From positions 122,287,080 to 122,351,079 of the forward strand of contig OZ005734.1 of assembly GCA_963930755.1 (NCBI GenBank): 64,000 nucleotides of DNA, in the 5' to 3' direction. Source of the DNA: Eudasyphora cyanicolor. Its lineage: Eukaryota; Arthropoda; Insecta; Diptera; Muscidae. The position numbers and the translations under genes are program-made. The notes beneath the pieces were generated by a model. It was not told where the DNA came from, ran no database searches, and was given only the letters and a program-made list of their open reading frames with translations. Below, one piece after another: positions 1 to 9,273 of this stretch (position 1 is its first letter; the number at the start of each line of letters is the position of its first letter).

Positions 1-1
1 A

Positions 2-1030
2 AGGAAATCGGCCTATGAGAAACCCTGGATGACAGGGCAAATTCGCTCGATTGGCAAGGATGTCCGCAGACTTTACAACAGAGCTCGACGTAAAAAGCTA
101 TCAGTATATTGGGATGACTACCACAGAAGGCTCAAAGACTACAATAAAATCATTAGACTGGCGAAACGTAACTCCTGGAGACTTTTCTGTGAGCAGGTAG
201 ACAGCGTTAACAGCATGTCCAAAATAAAAAAGTTCCTCTCAAAAACTCATATCCAAACCGAAACACTGGTGGATGAAACGGATAAAAGGATGGAAACTAT
301 AGATGATACCGTAAGGCTTTTGATGAAAACTCATTTTCCGAGTGGTAATGCTGGGCCAACAGAGGAACAGTTACAGACCGAAAATGTAATGCACCAAGTA
401 CCTATTACGGATGCTATGGTTAAAGAAGCAATAAGAAGCTTCTCTCCTTTTAAGGCTGCGGGACCGGACGGAATATTTCCAGCGCTTCTTCAAAATGAGG
501 TGGATCTGGTATCAACTCATCTTGTTGGAGTTTTCACTGCATGCCTAACTCATGCATATACCCCAAAAAATTGGCAGGAATCAAGGGTGGTCTTCATACC
601 TAAGCCTGGCACTTATCCAGTCCTTATACGAGTTTCAGGTTGACCGGGTCTGTTATGCTGACGACGTTATAATACTTCTAAGGGGCACACATCCAAACCA
701 ACTATGCAGAAGAGCTGAGGAGGCACTTAACATAGCATATAACTGAGCACAACCAAGGGACTAAATGTCAATCCAGACAAAACAGAAATATGTCTATTTA
801 CAAGGAAAAGGAAGATTCATCCTTTTATCGTGCCTCGTTTCCTGGATAAGAATATTGCCATATCTAAAAAGATAAAATACTTGGGAGTAATCTTGGATCA
901 GAAACTGTACTGGAAAGATCATATTGAAGAAAGAGTTACAAAGGCCCACATATGTTGGTCGTTGTGCAGAAGAGCTATAGGTTCAAAATGGGGACTACGT
1001 CCAAATATGACTGGCTTTACATGAGCGTGA
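2..1030 (+). pseudogene. LINE-1w reverse transcriptase fragment (internal deletion)
   Basis: The frame is open from base 2. The N-terminal part includes the RT motif FSPFKAAGPDGI (about 439-474) and ends in VVFIPKPG at about 611. The next recognisable piece, in another frame, is the catalytic box CYADDV at about 651-668. The fingers and most of the palm between these motifs, roughly 190 residues in relatives such as the LINE at 10.6 kb, are therefore missing. The thumb follows in a further frame (about 830-1020: KIKYLGVILDQ, a typical LINE RT thumb motif). The product cannot be a working polymerase. The neighbouring RNase H belongs to the same ancestral ORF2. Confidence 0.85.
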
Positions 1031-2256
1031 TTAGACCAATAATAACCTACGCCTCTGTAGTGTGGTGGACATCAATGGACAAAAAGTACAACGTAATACC
1101 ATTGCAAAAAGTGCAACGTATGTGCTGTCTAGGCATAAGCGGAGCAATTAGGACCGCGGCAACAAGAGCGTTGGAGACTATACTGCACATCCAACCAATA
1201 GATATTCGTATAAAGTATGACGCATCCCTCACAGCAAGACGTCTAAAAGTGGTGGGTGAATGGATAAATCGAGACCACAAGTCGTACCATCAGAAGATAT
1301 TACAATCACTGGTCGGTCATATCCAAACAACGGAAATCTCCGACCGCATTCCTGAAGTGCGACTTACAGCTACCTGTGAATCGTTCGTGCCAGACAGACG
1401 CTCCTGGGAAAACGGAACACTAGCTCATGCACCAGTGGGAACCAGCTGCTACACTGATGGGTCCAGGCTAGGAGGAAGGACGGGTCTTGGGCTTTTTATT
1501 GATGAACCAGAAATCCAACTTTACTTCCGCCTCCCAGACCATAACACAGTATTTCAAGCAGAAGTTCGAGCACTCACGGAGTGTGTTAACTGGCTCAGTA
1601 ATACCACAAAGCCTAAATATGGCAACATATTCACAGATAGCCAAATGGCGATCAAAGCAATAACATCGGAAAAGGTCAAATCCAGAACAGTGTTAGACTG
1701 TAAAAGAACGATAAATAATTACTCAGTTCATGGGCAACTGCGTATTTTCTGGGTACCGGGACACAACGGAGTGATTGGAAATGAACGAGCAAACAGCTTG
1801 GCTTCCAAGGGCAGAGAACTTCGAGTAACAAACTTGGAAAATTGGAAACCTTTCGAAGCCACGAAGGATGAGTTGAAGCACTGGGCAGTGATGGCTCACA
1901 AAACTGTGTGGAATAGAGCAACTGTAGGAGCAACTTCAAAGATACTGTAGGGTGACCCAAATGAGAAGAAAACCAGTAGTTTTCTGAAACTAAACAAGAT
2001 CGAGATTAGTAAGATGATAAGTGTTCTAACGGGACACTCAAGCTTACAGGCACATCTTCATCGCATAGGACTAGCAGAAAACGACGAGTGCAGGGAAAAC
2101 ATCGAAACGATAGAACATTTTCTGTGTCACTGCCCAGCTTTCCCACATGCAAGATCCCGATATTTCGGTTCCGACATATTGCCAGACTTGACTCATCTCA
2201 GAGGATATGACTGGAAGATACTGAGAAAATACGTGTCTAGTACCGATTTTCTGTAA
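1015..2256 (+). pseudogene. LINE-1w RNase H and C-terminal zinc motif
   Basis: The frame at 952-1950 carries the end of the RT thumb (VIRPIITYASVVWW) and a type I RNase H with YTDGS (first Asp, about 1450), an EVRAL Glu (about 1561), TDSQ (about 1635) and WVPGHNG.IGNERAN (about 1750-1790). All four acidic positions and the His are visible. A stop at about 1948 breaks the frame. The continuation at 2014-2256 has the C-terminal element CRE...EHFLCHCPAF, the Cys-His-Cys pattern found after RNase H in I/LOA-type ORF2. The RNase H may once have removed the RNA template during target-primed reverse transcription. It is now separated from an intact RT and is a fossil. Confidence 0.85.
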
Positions 2257-2293
2257 TCCGTGGGGTATGAACCGAACCACTGGGTTAAGTGTA

Positions 2294-2325
2294 TGTCCAT
2301 GGACATGAGACGTTTGAAACGTCTC
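2294..2325 (+). other. Twin hairpins in the LINE-1w 3' UTR
   Basis: A 12-nt perfect palindrome (TGTCCATGGACA, 2294-2305) is followed directly by a 9-bp stem with a 1-nt loop (GAGACGTTT / AAACGTCTC, 2307-2325), just before the CCTAA-type tail. The position fits a structure recognised by the element's RT at the 3' end of the RNA; that role is inferred. Confidence 0.6.
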
Positions 2326-2491
2326 CTCTATTCAACCTAACCTAACCCAAGTAAAAATGTGTGGAATGGATAGAGCAGATTTTGCCGTGGTCGATATTGA
2401 AAATAAAAAGTCAAGTTTTTTAATTTCTCTTTAATTAAATTTATTTATAAAGTAATATGGTGAGTATACAAAGTATACTAGTGTCCTTTAC

Positions 2492-2846
2492 CACACACAT
2501 CATACGAGAGTGGTGGTAGTAATTTATCCAAGCGGTCGGGGTTTATAGGGATATTGCAAGTGATGCGACGTCTCATCAGCAAACAGCTCGGAGACCAACG
2601 CAAATGTTCGATTACTGGAAAATCCCCATCTTGCCAGTTAAAGATCTCTACTCCACAGAAATGACATACTGTTTTATCCAGATTGCCTGTGTAATACATC
2701 CCCGTAATGGCCAATGCTTTGACATCAATAAAGTCGAGCGGCCAATTATCAAACGTTTTTAGTCGCACGACTTCATTATGTAGACCGTCATTCATAGCGA
2801 TATTCGTATTAAAGTTTCCGTTTTGCGAAATATCTATCTTACTATA
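2492..2846 (-). CDS. Diap1-like BIR domain exon (partial IAP gene or retained fragment)
   Basis: The minus frame is open across this interval and has an internal ATG at 2795. It encodes one baculovirus IAP repeat: RLKTFDNWP, then the zinc ligands C..C (CHFCG), H (EHLRW) and C (SPSC), followed by MRRR and a SYDVCG end. The closest family member I recognise is BIR1 of fly Diap1 (thread), which binds and restrains caspases; the zinc ligands are intact. No second BIR or RING follows. A donor-like GTAAAG directly follows the TGTG of DVCG (2491-2486), and an acceptor-like TTTCAG precedes 2846, so it may be an internal exon whose next exon is outside the window. The unspliced frame stops at 2478. 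It may be an intact paralogue, the true thread locus or a captured fragment. The BIR call is firm; gene status is unsure. Confidence 0.8.
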
Positions 2847-2989
2847 CTGAAATCTTGTGATGAACGTACAGACTTGTCAATCACAGCTCACTTGCATCTC
2901 CATTGAATAACGTAAGCATAAACTTACAGTATCAATTTTTATACATGATCCGTATTCAATATTTGTTTACCGGAAAAGTAATGTAGGAC

Positions 2990-5575
2990 CATGATTGAAC
3001 ACATTTTTGTTTCTTATTTGCAAAAAATGCTGAACAATCGGAAAATGTTTTCGACAAAGTTTAGACGTCCGTCCGAAATACTGACCGAGAATTCTTCCAA
3101 ATCCATTCTTGAAAAATAAATGTAAACAAAATATCCAACGATCCAGATCCTCAGCTGGTTGCCTGCAAACGCTCGCTTCATAGTTCATCTTAAAGATTTG
3201 TTGCATATATCTATGTGTGCGTGTGTGTGTGTATCGTGAAACCGTCGGACAGACGGAATGACGATCGCCCTAAATCCATTGCTCATTCATGTACTCTCAT
3301 ATATTTGTACCTTGTACTTGTTGCACAGTACCAGAGCTCAAAACATATGAACATAAATTTTTACGAGCTTGTGTCGGACCCTAAAATATAAAATAAACAA
3401 TCGACCCTTAAACGCACACTCCACGATCGGTACATTAGATGGGGTGTATTTGTATGATTTGATATATTATATTTCAAACAACGCTATTTGTTATACATCT
3501 TTTTACATTTCATTCAATATAAACTACAAATATAACACACTAACCTTTTTTATCCATCAAAACTCTAAAACAACAATTTATTTTCGTTACATTATTTAAA
3601 CCGCATCATTATTAACCGCAAAATAATACGAACCACTCTAATGTATAATTCAGAAACACAACGTAATTAATTTTTACGAGCTTGCGTTTTGAAATTAATT
3701 ACCCTGAGTAAAGTGCACATTAGAGTGGTTTAGCATAAAATGTGAAAACATTTATATAAATTCTACTAAAAATACACTTCACAACGAAAAATTTAGTAGT
3801 TTACACTTCAAAAACCTACATTACACACATTTTTGTTTCTTATTTGCATAAAAATGCTGAAAAATCGGAAATTTTGTCGACAAAGTTGAACTTGTGCGTT
3901 TACCTCAGCCAAAGAATGTCTCAAAGATCGACGAAAATTTACCGCTTTAAATATAAACCGTAAACAGACAAAATCAACGGAAAAAACAAAAATTACCACC
4001 CTTGAAGTATGTTGTGAATCACAGTACAGTCCTGCATATCTCCCCCGACCGCACTAAACCGCCATGAATTGCATCATATGATGAAATTCCCCCTAGCAAC
4101 CAGCCACGCAATTCCGTCCGAAGTACTGACCGAGAATTCTTCCAAATCCATTCTTGAAAAATAAATGTAAACAAAATATCCATTATTATATTTCAAACAA
4201 CGCTATTGTTTATACATCTTTTTACATTTCATTCAATATAAACTACAAATATAACACACTAACCTTTTTTATCCATCAAAACTCTAAAACAACAAATTAT
4301 TTTCGTTACATTATTTAAACCGCATCATTATTAACCGCAAAATAATACGAACCACTCTAATGTATAATTCAGAAACACAACGTTATTAATTTTTACGAGC
4401 TTGCGTTTTGAAATTAATTACCCTGAGTAAAGTGCACATTAGAGTGGTTTAGTATAAAATGTGAAAACATTTATATAAATTCTACTAAAAATACACTTCA
4501 CAACGAAAAATTTAGTATTTTACACTTCAAAAACCAACATTACACACATTTTTGTTTCTTATTTGCATAAAAATGCTGAAAAATCGGAAATTTTGTCGAC
4601 AAAGTTGAACTTGTGCGTTTACCTCAGCCAAAGAATGTCTCAAAGATCGACGACAATTTACCGCTTTAAATATAAACTGTAAACAGACAAAATCAACGGT
4701 AAAAACAAAAATTACCACCCTTGAAGTATGTTGTGAATCACAGTACAGTCCTGCATATCTCCCCCGACCGCACTAAACCGCCATGAATTGCATCATATGA
4801 TGAAATTCCCCCTAGCAACCAGCCACGCAATTCCGTCCGAAGTACTGACCGAGAATTCTTCCAAATCCATTCTTTAAAAATAAATGTAAACAAAATATCC
4901 AACGATCCAGATCCACACCCGCCGCAAATTCTAATCTAAACAAAATCCTCAGCTGGCTGCCGGAACGATAGCGACAACCCTCGATTCATCTTAAAGATGT
5001 GTTACATATAACTATGTGTATCTATGCGTGTGTGTATATACATACATTTGTACCTTGTACTTGTTGCACAGTACCAGAGCTCAAAACATATGAACATTAA
5101 TTTTTACGAGCTTGTGTCGGACCCCCAAAATATAAAATAAACAATCGATCCTTAAGCGCACACTCCACAATCGGTACATTAGGTTGGGTTGTATTTTATA
5201 TGATATGATATTTTATACTTCAAACAATGCTATTTTTATACATCTTTTTACATTTCATTCACTTTAAACTACAAATATAATACAATAACTTTATTTTTTC
5301 ATCAAAACTCTAAAACCACTAATTATTTTCGTTGCATTATTTAAAGCGCATCATTTTTCTCGAAGTAATAAGAACCACCCTAATGTATACTTCATAAACA
5401 TAAGGTAATTAATTTTTACGAGCTTGCGTTTTTGAAATATGATCTTTTTAAATACCCTGAGTAAAGTGCACATTAGGTCGGTTAGCATAAAATGTGAAAA
5501 CATTTATATAAATTCTACTAAAAATATACTTCACAACGAAAAATTTAGTATTTTACAATTAAAAACCAACATTTA
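2990..5575. repeat. Degenerate tandem array, units of about 0.7-1 kb
   Basis: Three related units. 3465-4183 repeats at 4184-4902 with a 719-bp offset and few mismatches. A longer, more divergent copy runs from about 4550 to 5575, matching 2990-3830. Each unit carries a stretch starting TTTTTGTTTCTTATTTGCA, a TTTTTACGAGCTTG motif and an A/T-rich block. In the first two units CCACTCTAATGT and ACATTAGAGTGG face each other about 75 nt apart and could form a hairpin. The short minus ORFs in the units (63 codons) look fortuitous. The array sits between the BIR exon and the end of BEL-B and belongs to no element I can name. Confidence 0.75.
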
Positions 5576-5659
5576 TACATACATACCTCTTTACATACCT
5601 ACAAAACTACAGTCGATCATCAATTTTAATTTTCAATTTTTTGACCACATTTTTGCACA

Positions 5660-6036
5660 ACGTCCTATTGTGGCGCATAAGGAACATTATTATACTACTC
5701 ACCCAGCCAAACATGGTGTATTGGGCTACTGGCAACCCGGGATGTGCTTGTACCCGACAGGTTATAATTCGGGCGTACAGCTCAGGCCCAAAAACCAGTC
5801 CAACGCGACCCGTTTGGTAGAATTGGGGGTCCGCGAGAGGAAAACCGTCGTAGGACTCTCTGAGTCTCTCCGGCACCGGAGTCAAAGCGTCACACCGTCG
5901 ACGCATGAGAGGGGCAATCCTAGGCTCCTCACCAAGGATGCACATTTCTGACTCTGCTTACTACAGAGATCAATGACCGCTCGGACAGGTATGGATGACG
6001 TGGAGGACTTGAGGTGGACCACCAAGCTTGGGGCCA
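5660..6036 (-). pseudogene. BEL-B accessory ORF, protease-like domain remnant
   Basis: Directly after the integrase deletion the minus strand encodes SLVVHLKS and then VRAVIDLCSKQSQKC, which aligns with VRAVLDPCGRQSQVC of the BEL-D accessory ORF (39374-40513), not with the polyprotein protease. After a break it resumes with PVPERLRESY, LADPQFY, RVGLVFGPELY and YTMFGWV, the C-terminal half of the same domain. The catalytic-type Asp is present, but the following G-S/T is replaced by L-C-S. This shows that the accessory ORF was already present in the oldest BEL element of the nest. Confidence 0.75.
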
Positions 6037-6440
6037 GCAAAGTCCACTCCGGTGGTCGTAAATGCTCTATTTACCGTGGTTCTTTCGGGAGGAAGAGCCG
6101 CCATAAGTTGCCTGCACGAACGCTTCCTCGCCAACACACAAATCTTACATTGGTGTATCACGGACCTAATCAAGTTCTTCAACCGAGGGATCCAATATTC
6201 TATTCGAAGAATGCGAAGCATCAAATGATTTCCTCCATGTATGGAAATCAGGTGTACAAATTTCACAAGAAGTTTCACAAATCGACAATTGTAGGGCAAA
6301 ATTATAGGGTGTTTCTCGGAATACGAAAGGGTGGGCGAACGGGCAAGTCTACCGTTCATTCGCAAAAGGCCCGCGCCATCGAGAAAAGGAGTGAGAGATA
6401 TCAAAGAACTTTTGGAACCTAAGGAACTTCCATACATCAA
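6037..6440 (-). pseudogene. BEL-B integrase N-terminal fragment
   Basis: Encodes the HHCC zinc-binding domain (FVHLISIHGGN, then HQCKICVL) and the start of the catalytic core as far as TTGVDFAGP, which holds the first Asp of the DDE triad. The frame then fuses straight into accessory-ORF sequence: the second Asp, the Glu, the C-terminal domain and the accessory zinc knuckles are all deleted. In BEL-D these missing parts occupy about 1.6 kb. The stretch between 6780 and 6440 holds only shattered remains of the RNase H-integrase linker. Confidence 0.85.
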
Positions 6441-6780
6441 ATCTTTATAATCACTCGCTTAACCCATTTTTTGTGCAATGACTATCAAACGAATTCGAAA
6501 AAACCTAATCATGTACGAGATAACACGAAGGGCACGATCAAACGACTAAAATCTTTCCAGAATATCTTCCACAGGCGAAAAGAATGAACCGTGACTCCTC
6601 ACAGGTCGAATTTCCACGTCAGTTTCAAGTTGTGTCGAGTTTTGAATACACCAACTCGATTTTTCTTGACTTAGCCAATGTGGCCCGTGCCAACAAAAGG
6701 GAGAGACAGCTAACTCAGCTGGAGGAAGACCTCGACTTCCCAGATCGGCTGGGTTGTACTCCGATCTGACGTGGTACCAA

Positions 6781-7826
6781 TTATATATTCTCTTGGATTC
6801 GACAAACCTTGTTGGCTACAAACGTAGTCCATGTCGAAGGAGTCTTCTTCAACCAAGACAAAACGATTGTTGAATCCGTCCAACAATAAACTTGACGGAG
6901 CTCCAAATCAATTTCCCGAACTACGGTTTTCACAAGCTCCGACGCTAACACAGCACCACAAAGTTCTAGACGGGACAACGAGATTGACTTGATATGGGCT
7001 ACCCTAGTCTTGGATGAGAGCAAATGTACAAAAACTTCCCCATCCGTAGATTCAACACAAATATATACTACCCCCGCGTATGCCTTTTCTGAGGCATCAG
7101 AGAACACATGAAGTTCCGCCGGCAATCCCGGGGCAAATCGTACCCATCGAGGGACTCGGATAGTGTTCACACCTGGGTAGGAACTAATGAATTTCCGCCA
7201 CTCAACGTCCGTGGCCGGTAACAGTTGATCGTCCCACCCGATATTGTCCATCCATATCTTTTGCATAACCATTTTTGCAATCACTATCACAGGACCTAAC
7301 CAACCGATCGGATCAAATAACTTTGCACAGGAAGAAAGAACTTCCCGCTTCGTGTAGGTAGATTTTTTCGAGATATGATTTACATTGAAGTAAAAAGAAT
7401 CCAACTGTGCATTCCACATTATGCCTAACGGCTTGGAACTACTTGCATCCACAAAGTTCAAGAGTTTAGCATCTACAAGGTGCCCAGGAGGAAATCGGTC
7501 GAGAATGGCTTTGCCATTGGCTGTCCACTTTCGAAGCACAAATTTGGCTGAATCTAATGCCGAAATTAACTGATCCCGAGCGTTCAATGCGGTTTCAAGG
7601 TCATGAGTTCCCGCTAAGACATCGTCGACGTACATGCCTCTTCGTAAAATCTGCGCGGCGAGGGGAACTCAGTCTGTATGTCGTCAGCTAGCCTAAGAAG
7701 TGTTCGAATCGCCAGGTATGGGGCACATTTTGCACCGAAGGTCACTGTCTGCCATTCATAATCTTGCACAGGTTTAGTTGGGTAATCGCGGAAGATAATT
7801 CGCTGGAGGGCGGTATGTCTAGGGTC
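6781..7826 (-). pseudogene. BEL-B reverse transcriptase / RNase H, C-terminal half
   Basis: The frame starts at the LINE junction with DPRHTALQRI and runs through the RT palm (TVTFGAKCAPYLA) to YVDDVLAG at about 7632, the Pao-type YxDD catalytic box. A frameshift lies just before this box (near 7630). Downstream are the RNase H motifs HVFSDASEKAYAG, LSRLELCGAVL, CWTDSTIVLSWL and a stop after VCRIQENI at 6781. The sequence tracks BEL-D (36.5-37.6 kb) closely, so both belong to one subfamily. Single-base lesions and the LINE insertion make it non-functional. Confidence 0.88.
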
Positions 7827-7994
7827 GTTGCTGATCAGTCGTAGAGAACGGTCGTGTTTAGCACAGAGCGGATAGTTAAAATCTATTACGCAGTACCTAT
7901 TACGCAATCGCAAAAAAAATCTGTACAAAGTCTGGAAGGCCTACATCGTAGTACCTATTACGGGCTAATACAGACAAAAAAATCGTTGACAGGG

Positions 7995-9273
7995 ATGCCT
8001 CCGCGTTCCGATGGAGCGGGGTTCCCCAATCGTCCTACTGTCCGTCCGTTGGTCCTGGGCAAAGCCGACCACACCAAACATGGTGAAAATTTCCCCCCAG
8101 TACTCACAACAGGTGGCACGGTGAGGGGAAAACGTCACGTCCGACCATCAAAACGGAAGCACAATGAGCACCGGATAGCGCTCAGAGTTTTGACGAAGTT
8201 GGAGGCTGTTGAGGTTTCGGCTCTTACCGAAAAACAAAAAGAGTCACTTACCTGGGCTAAAGGCGTCTTAAATGCTTCTAAGGCCAATCAGCCGGCTGAA
8301 ATTTCCACAAATTCAGCTGCGTTAACGGCTAATAAAGTCAAAACAATCAGATCACCTGATGAACCCTTGCCTTCGAAAAAGGCCCTAATGTCACCATCAA
8401 CAGGACACTCACCAAGCCCTTCAATGAAGTGGCGAAGGAGAGTCTAGTGATGGCCGTTATAGACAGAAGTAGTGAGGATGGATCCATCCTCAAGGACAAC
8501 TGGAGCCATGTGCAATCAGCCATTATGGCTCATTACCTGGATGTCCGTAGAGAAATGCCGGGCACACCACCAATCTGCAACGATGCAGGATGGCATCAGG
8601 GGAGAGTAAAGCTCTTATATTTCGGCGATGCCAGATCAGTAGACCTGTATAAGGCTGCTCTGAGTCGAGCGGGTGAGGTGTGGCCGGGTGCCCAGTTGGA
8701 TATTGTCGAAAAAACAACATCCCTAGTCACCCTAGAGCCATCACCTGGGTTACAGAAGAGCCCTCCAACCCGGCTGACATATTAGAAATAATAAAAGATT
8801 CCAGTCCTGGTCTGCCCGCCCATAATTGGAGAATCAGCAAGGTGGGTGAGGCGGATGGTAAAAAGCGGCAGGTCAATTTGATCCTTAACGCTGAATCCAC
8901 CTTCCATATACAAAGTGCAACTTTACAGTATGGCTTCGAGACTATAGTCTTTAAGGTATACACGCAGGATATAGCTCCCACTGCTGAAGGTGAGTCGTCC
9001 ACCGTGGTTGATACACAGCTTTCTGGAAGTGCGGAGGTATCCACGCCCATTATTTCTGGTGACTCCAACTCTAACAGAAGATCTATAACGTCCTACTCTG
9101 AGGACGAAAGCTCTACTTCTGACACAGAGGGTCTGAGGGGAGTCTCCGGACTCTTTGACGCATCTGGCGGGGACACGCTTCTCGATGATACGGACGAAGA
9201 GTTCGAGAACACCCTTGTTGGGGTGGATGTTAATCTGTCAATTACCAATGATGGTAAGAATTTTACAGATTAA
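7995..9273 (+). pseudogene. LINE-2w ORF1 protein (DUF4780-like), two frameshifts
   Basis: The first ATG in frame is at 7995. A basic, low-complexity N-terminal region (KRKHNEHRIAL, then Ser/Pro-rich) is followed, after a frameshift near 8430, by a globular domain: SAIMAHYLDVRRE, RVKLLYFGDARSVDLYKAAL, then after a second shift near 8720 RAITWVTEEPSNPADILEII, NWRISKV and YGFETIVFKVY. This pattern resembles the DUF4780 domain found in ORF1 of arthropod LINEs, presumably an RNA-binding or RNP role. I see no CCHC knuckle. The acidic Ser-rich tail ends at the stop at 9273, which overlaps the ORF2 start by 26 nt, the usual arrangement in these elements. Domain name from memory; moderate certainty. 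Confidence 0.65.

Larger units (their letters stand above)
1..2347 (+). mobile_element. LINE-1w: RNase H-bearing non-LTR retrotransposon, 3' part
   Basis: The 3' half of a non-LTR retrotransposon that begins before the window. In order it holds the linker after the endonuclease, a truncated reverse transcriptase, an RNase H and a C-terminal zinc motif, then a short 3' UTR. It ends in CCTAACCTAACC rather than poly(A). RNase H in the polyprotein and the C-terminal Cys/His motif point to the I/LOA group of clades; I cannot fix the clade. The copy is dead: the middle of the RT is deleted and there are at least two frameshifts. The last bases before unrelated DNA are at about 2347. Its TSD cannot be checked because the 5' end is outside. 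Confidence 0.85.
5607..7826 (-). mobile_element. BEL-B 3' segment (RT, RNase H, integrase, accessory ORF remnants)
   Basis: The downstream half of an old BEL/Pao retrotransposon read on the minus strand. Its upstream half lies at 54858-63763. LINE-2w split it inside the RT; CTAGGGTC flanks the insertion on both sides (7819-7826 and 54858-54865), and the RT frame becomes continuous across the join. The order is RT-RNase H (7826-6781), integrase zinc domain and start of core (6440-6037), then the end of the accessory ORF. No 3' LTR could be identified below 5607. Confidence 0.85.

Noticed and set aside
2332..2347. Telomeric DNA
   Set aside because: Only two to three CCTAA units at the end of a LINE, and the same at 54.85 kb; flies lack TTAGG telomeres.
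3808..4718. Two 63-codon minus ORFs as a repeated gene
   Set aside because: They occur only because the 719-bp unit is repeated; no known domain and no start context.
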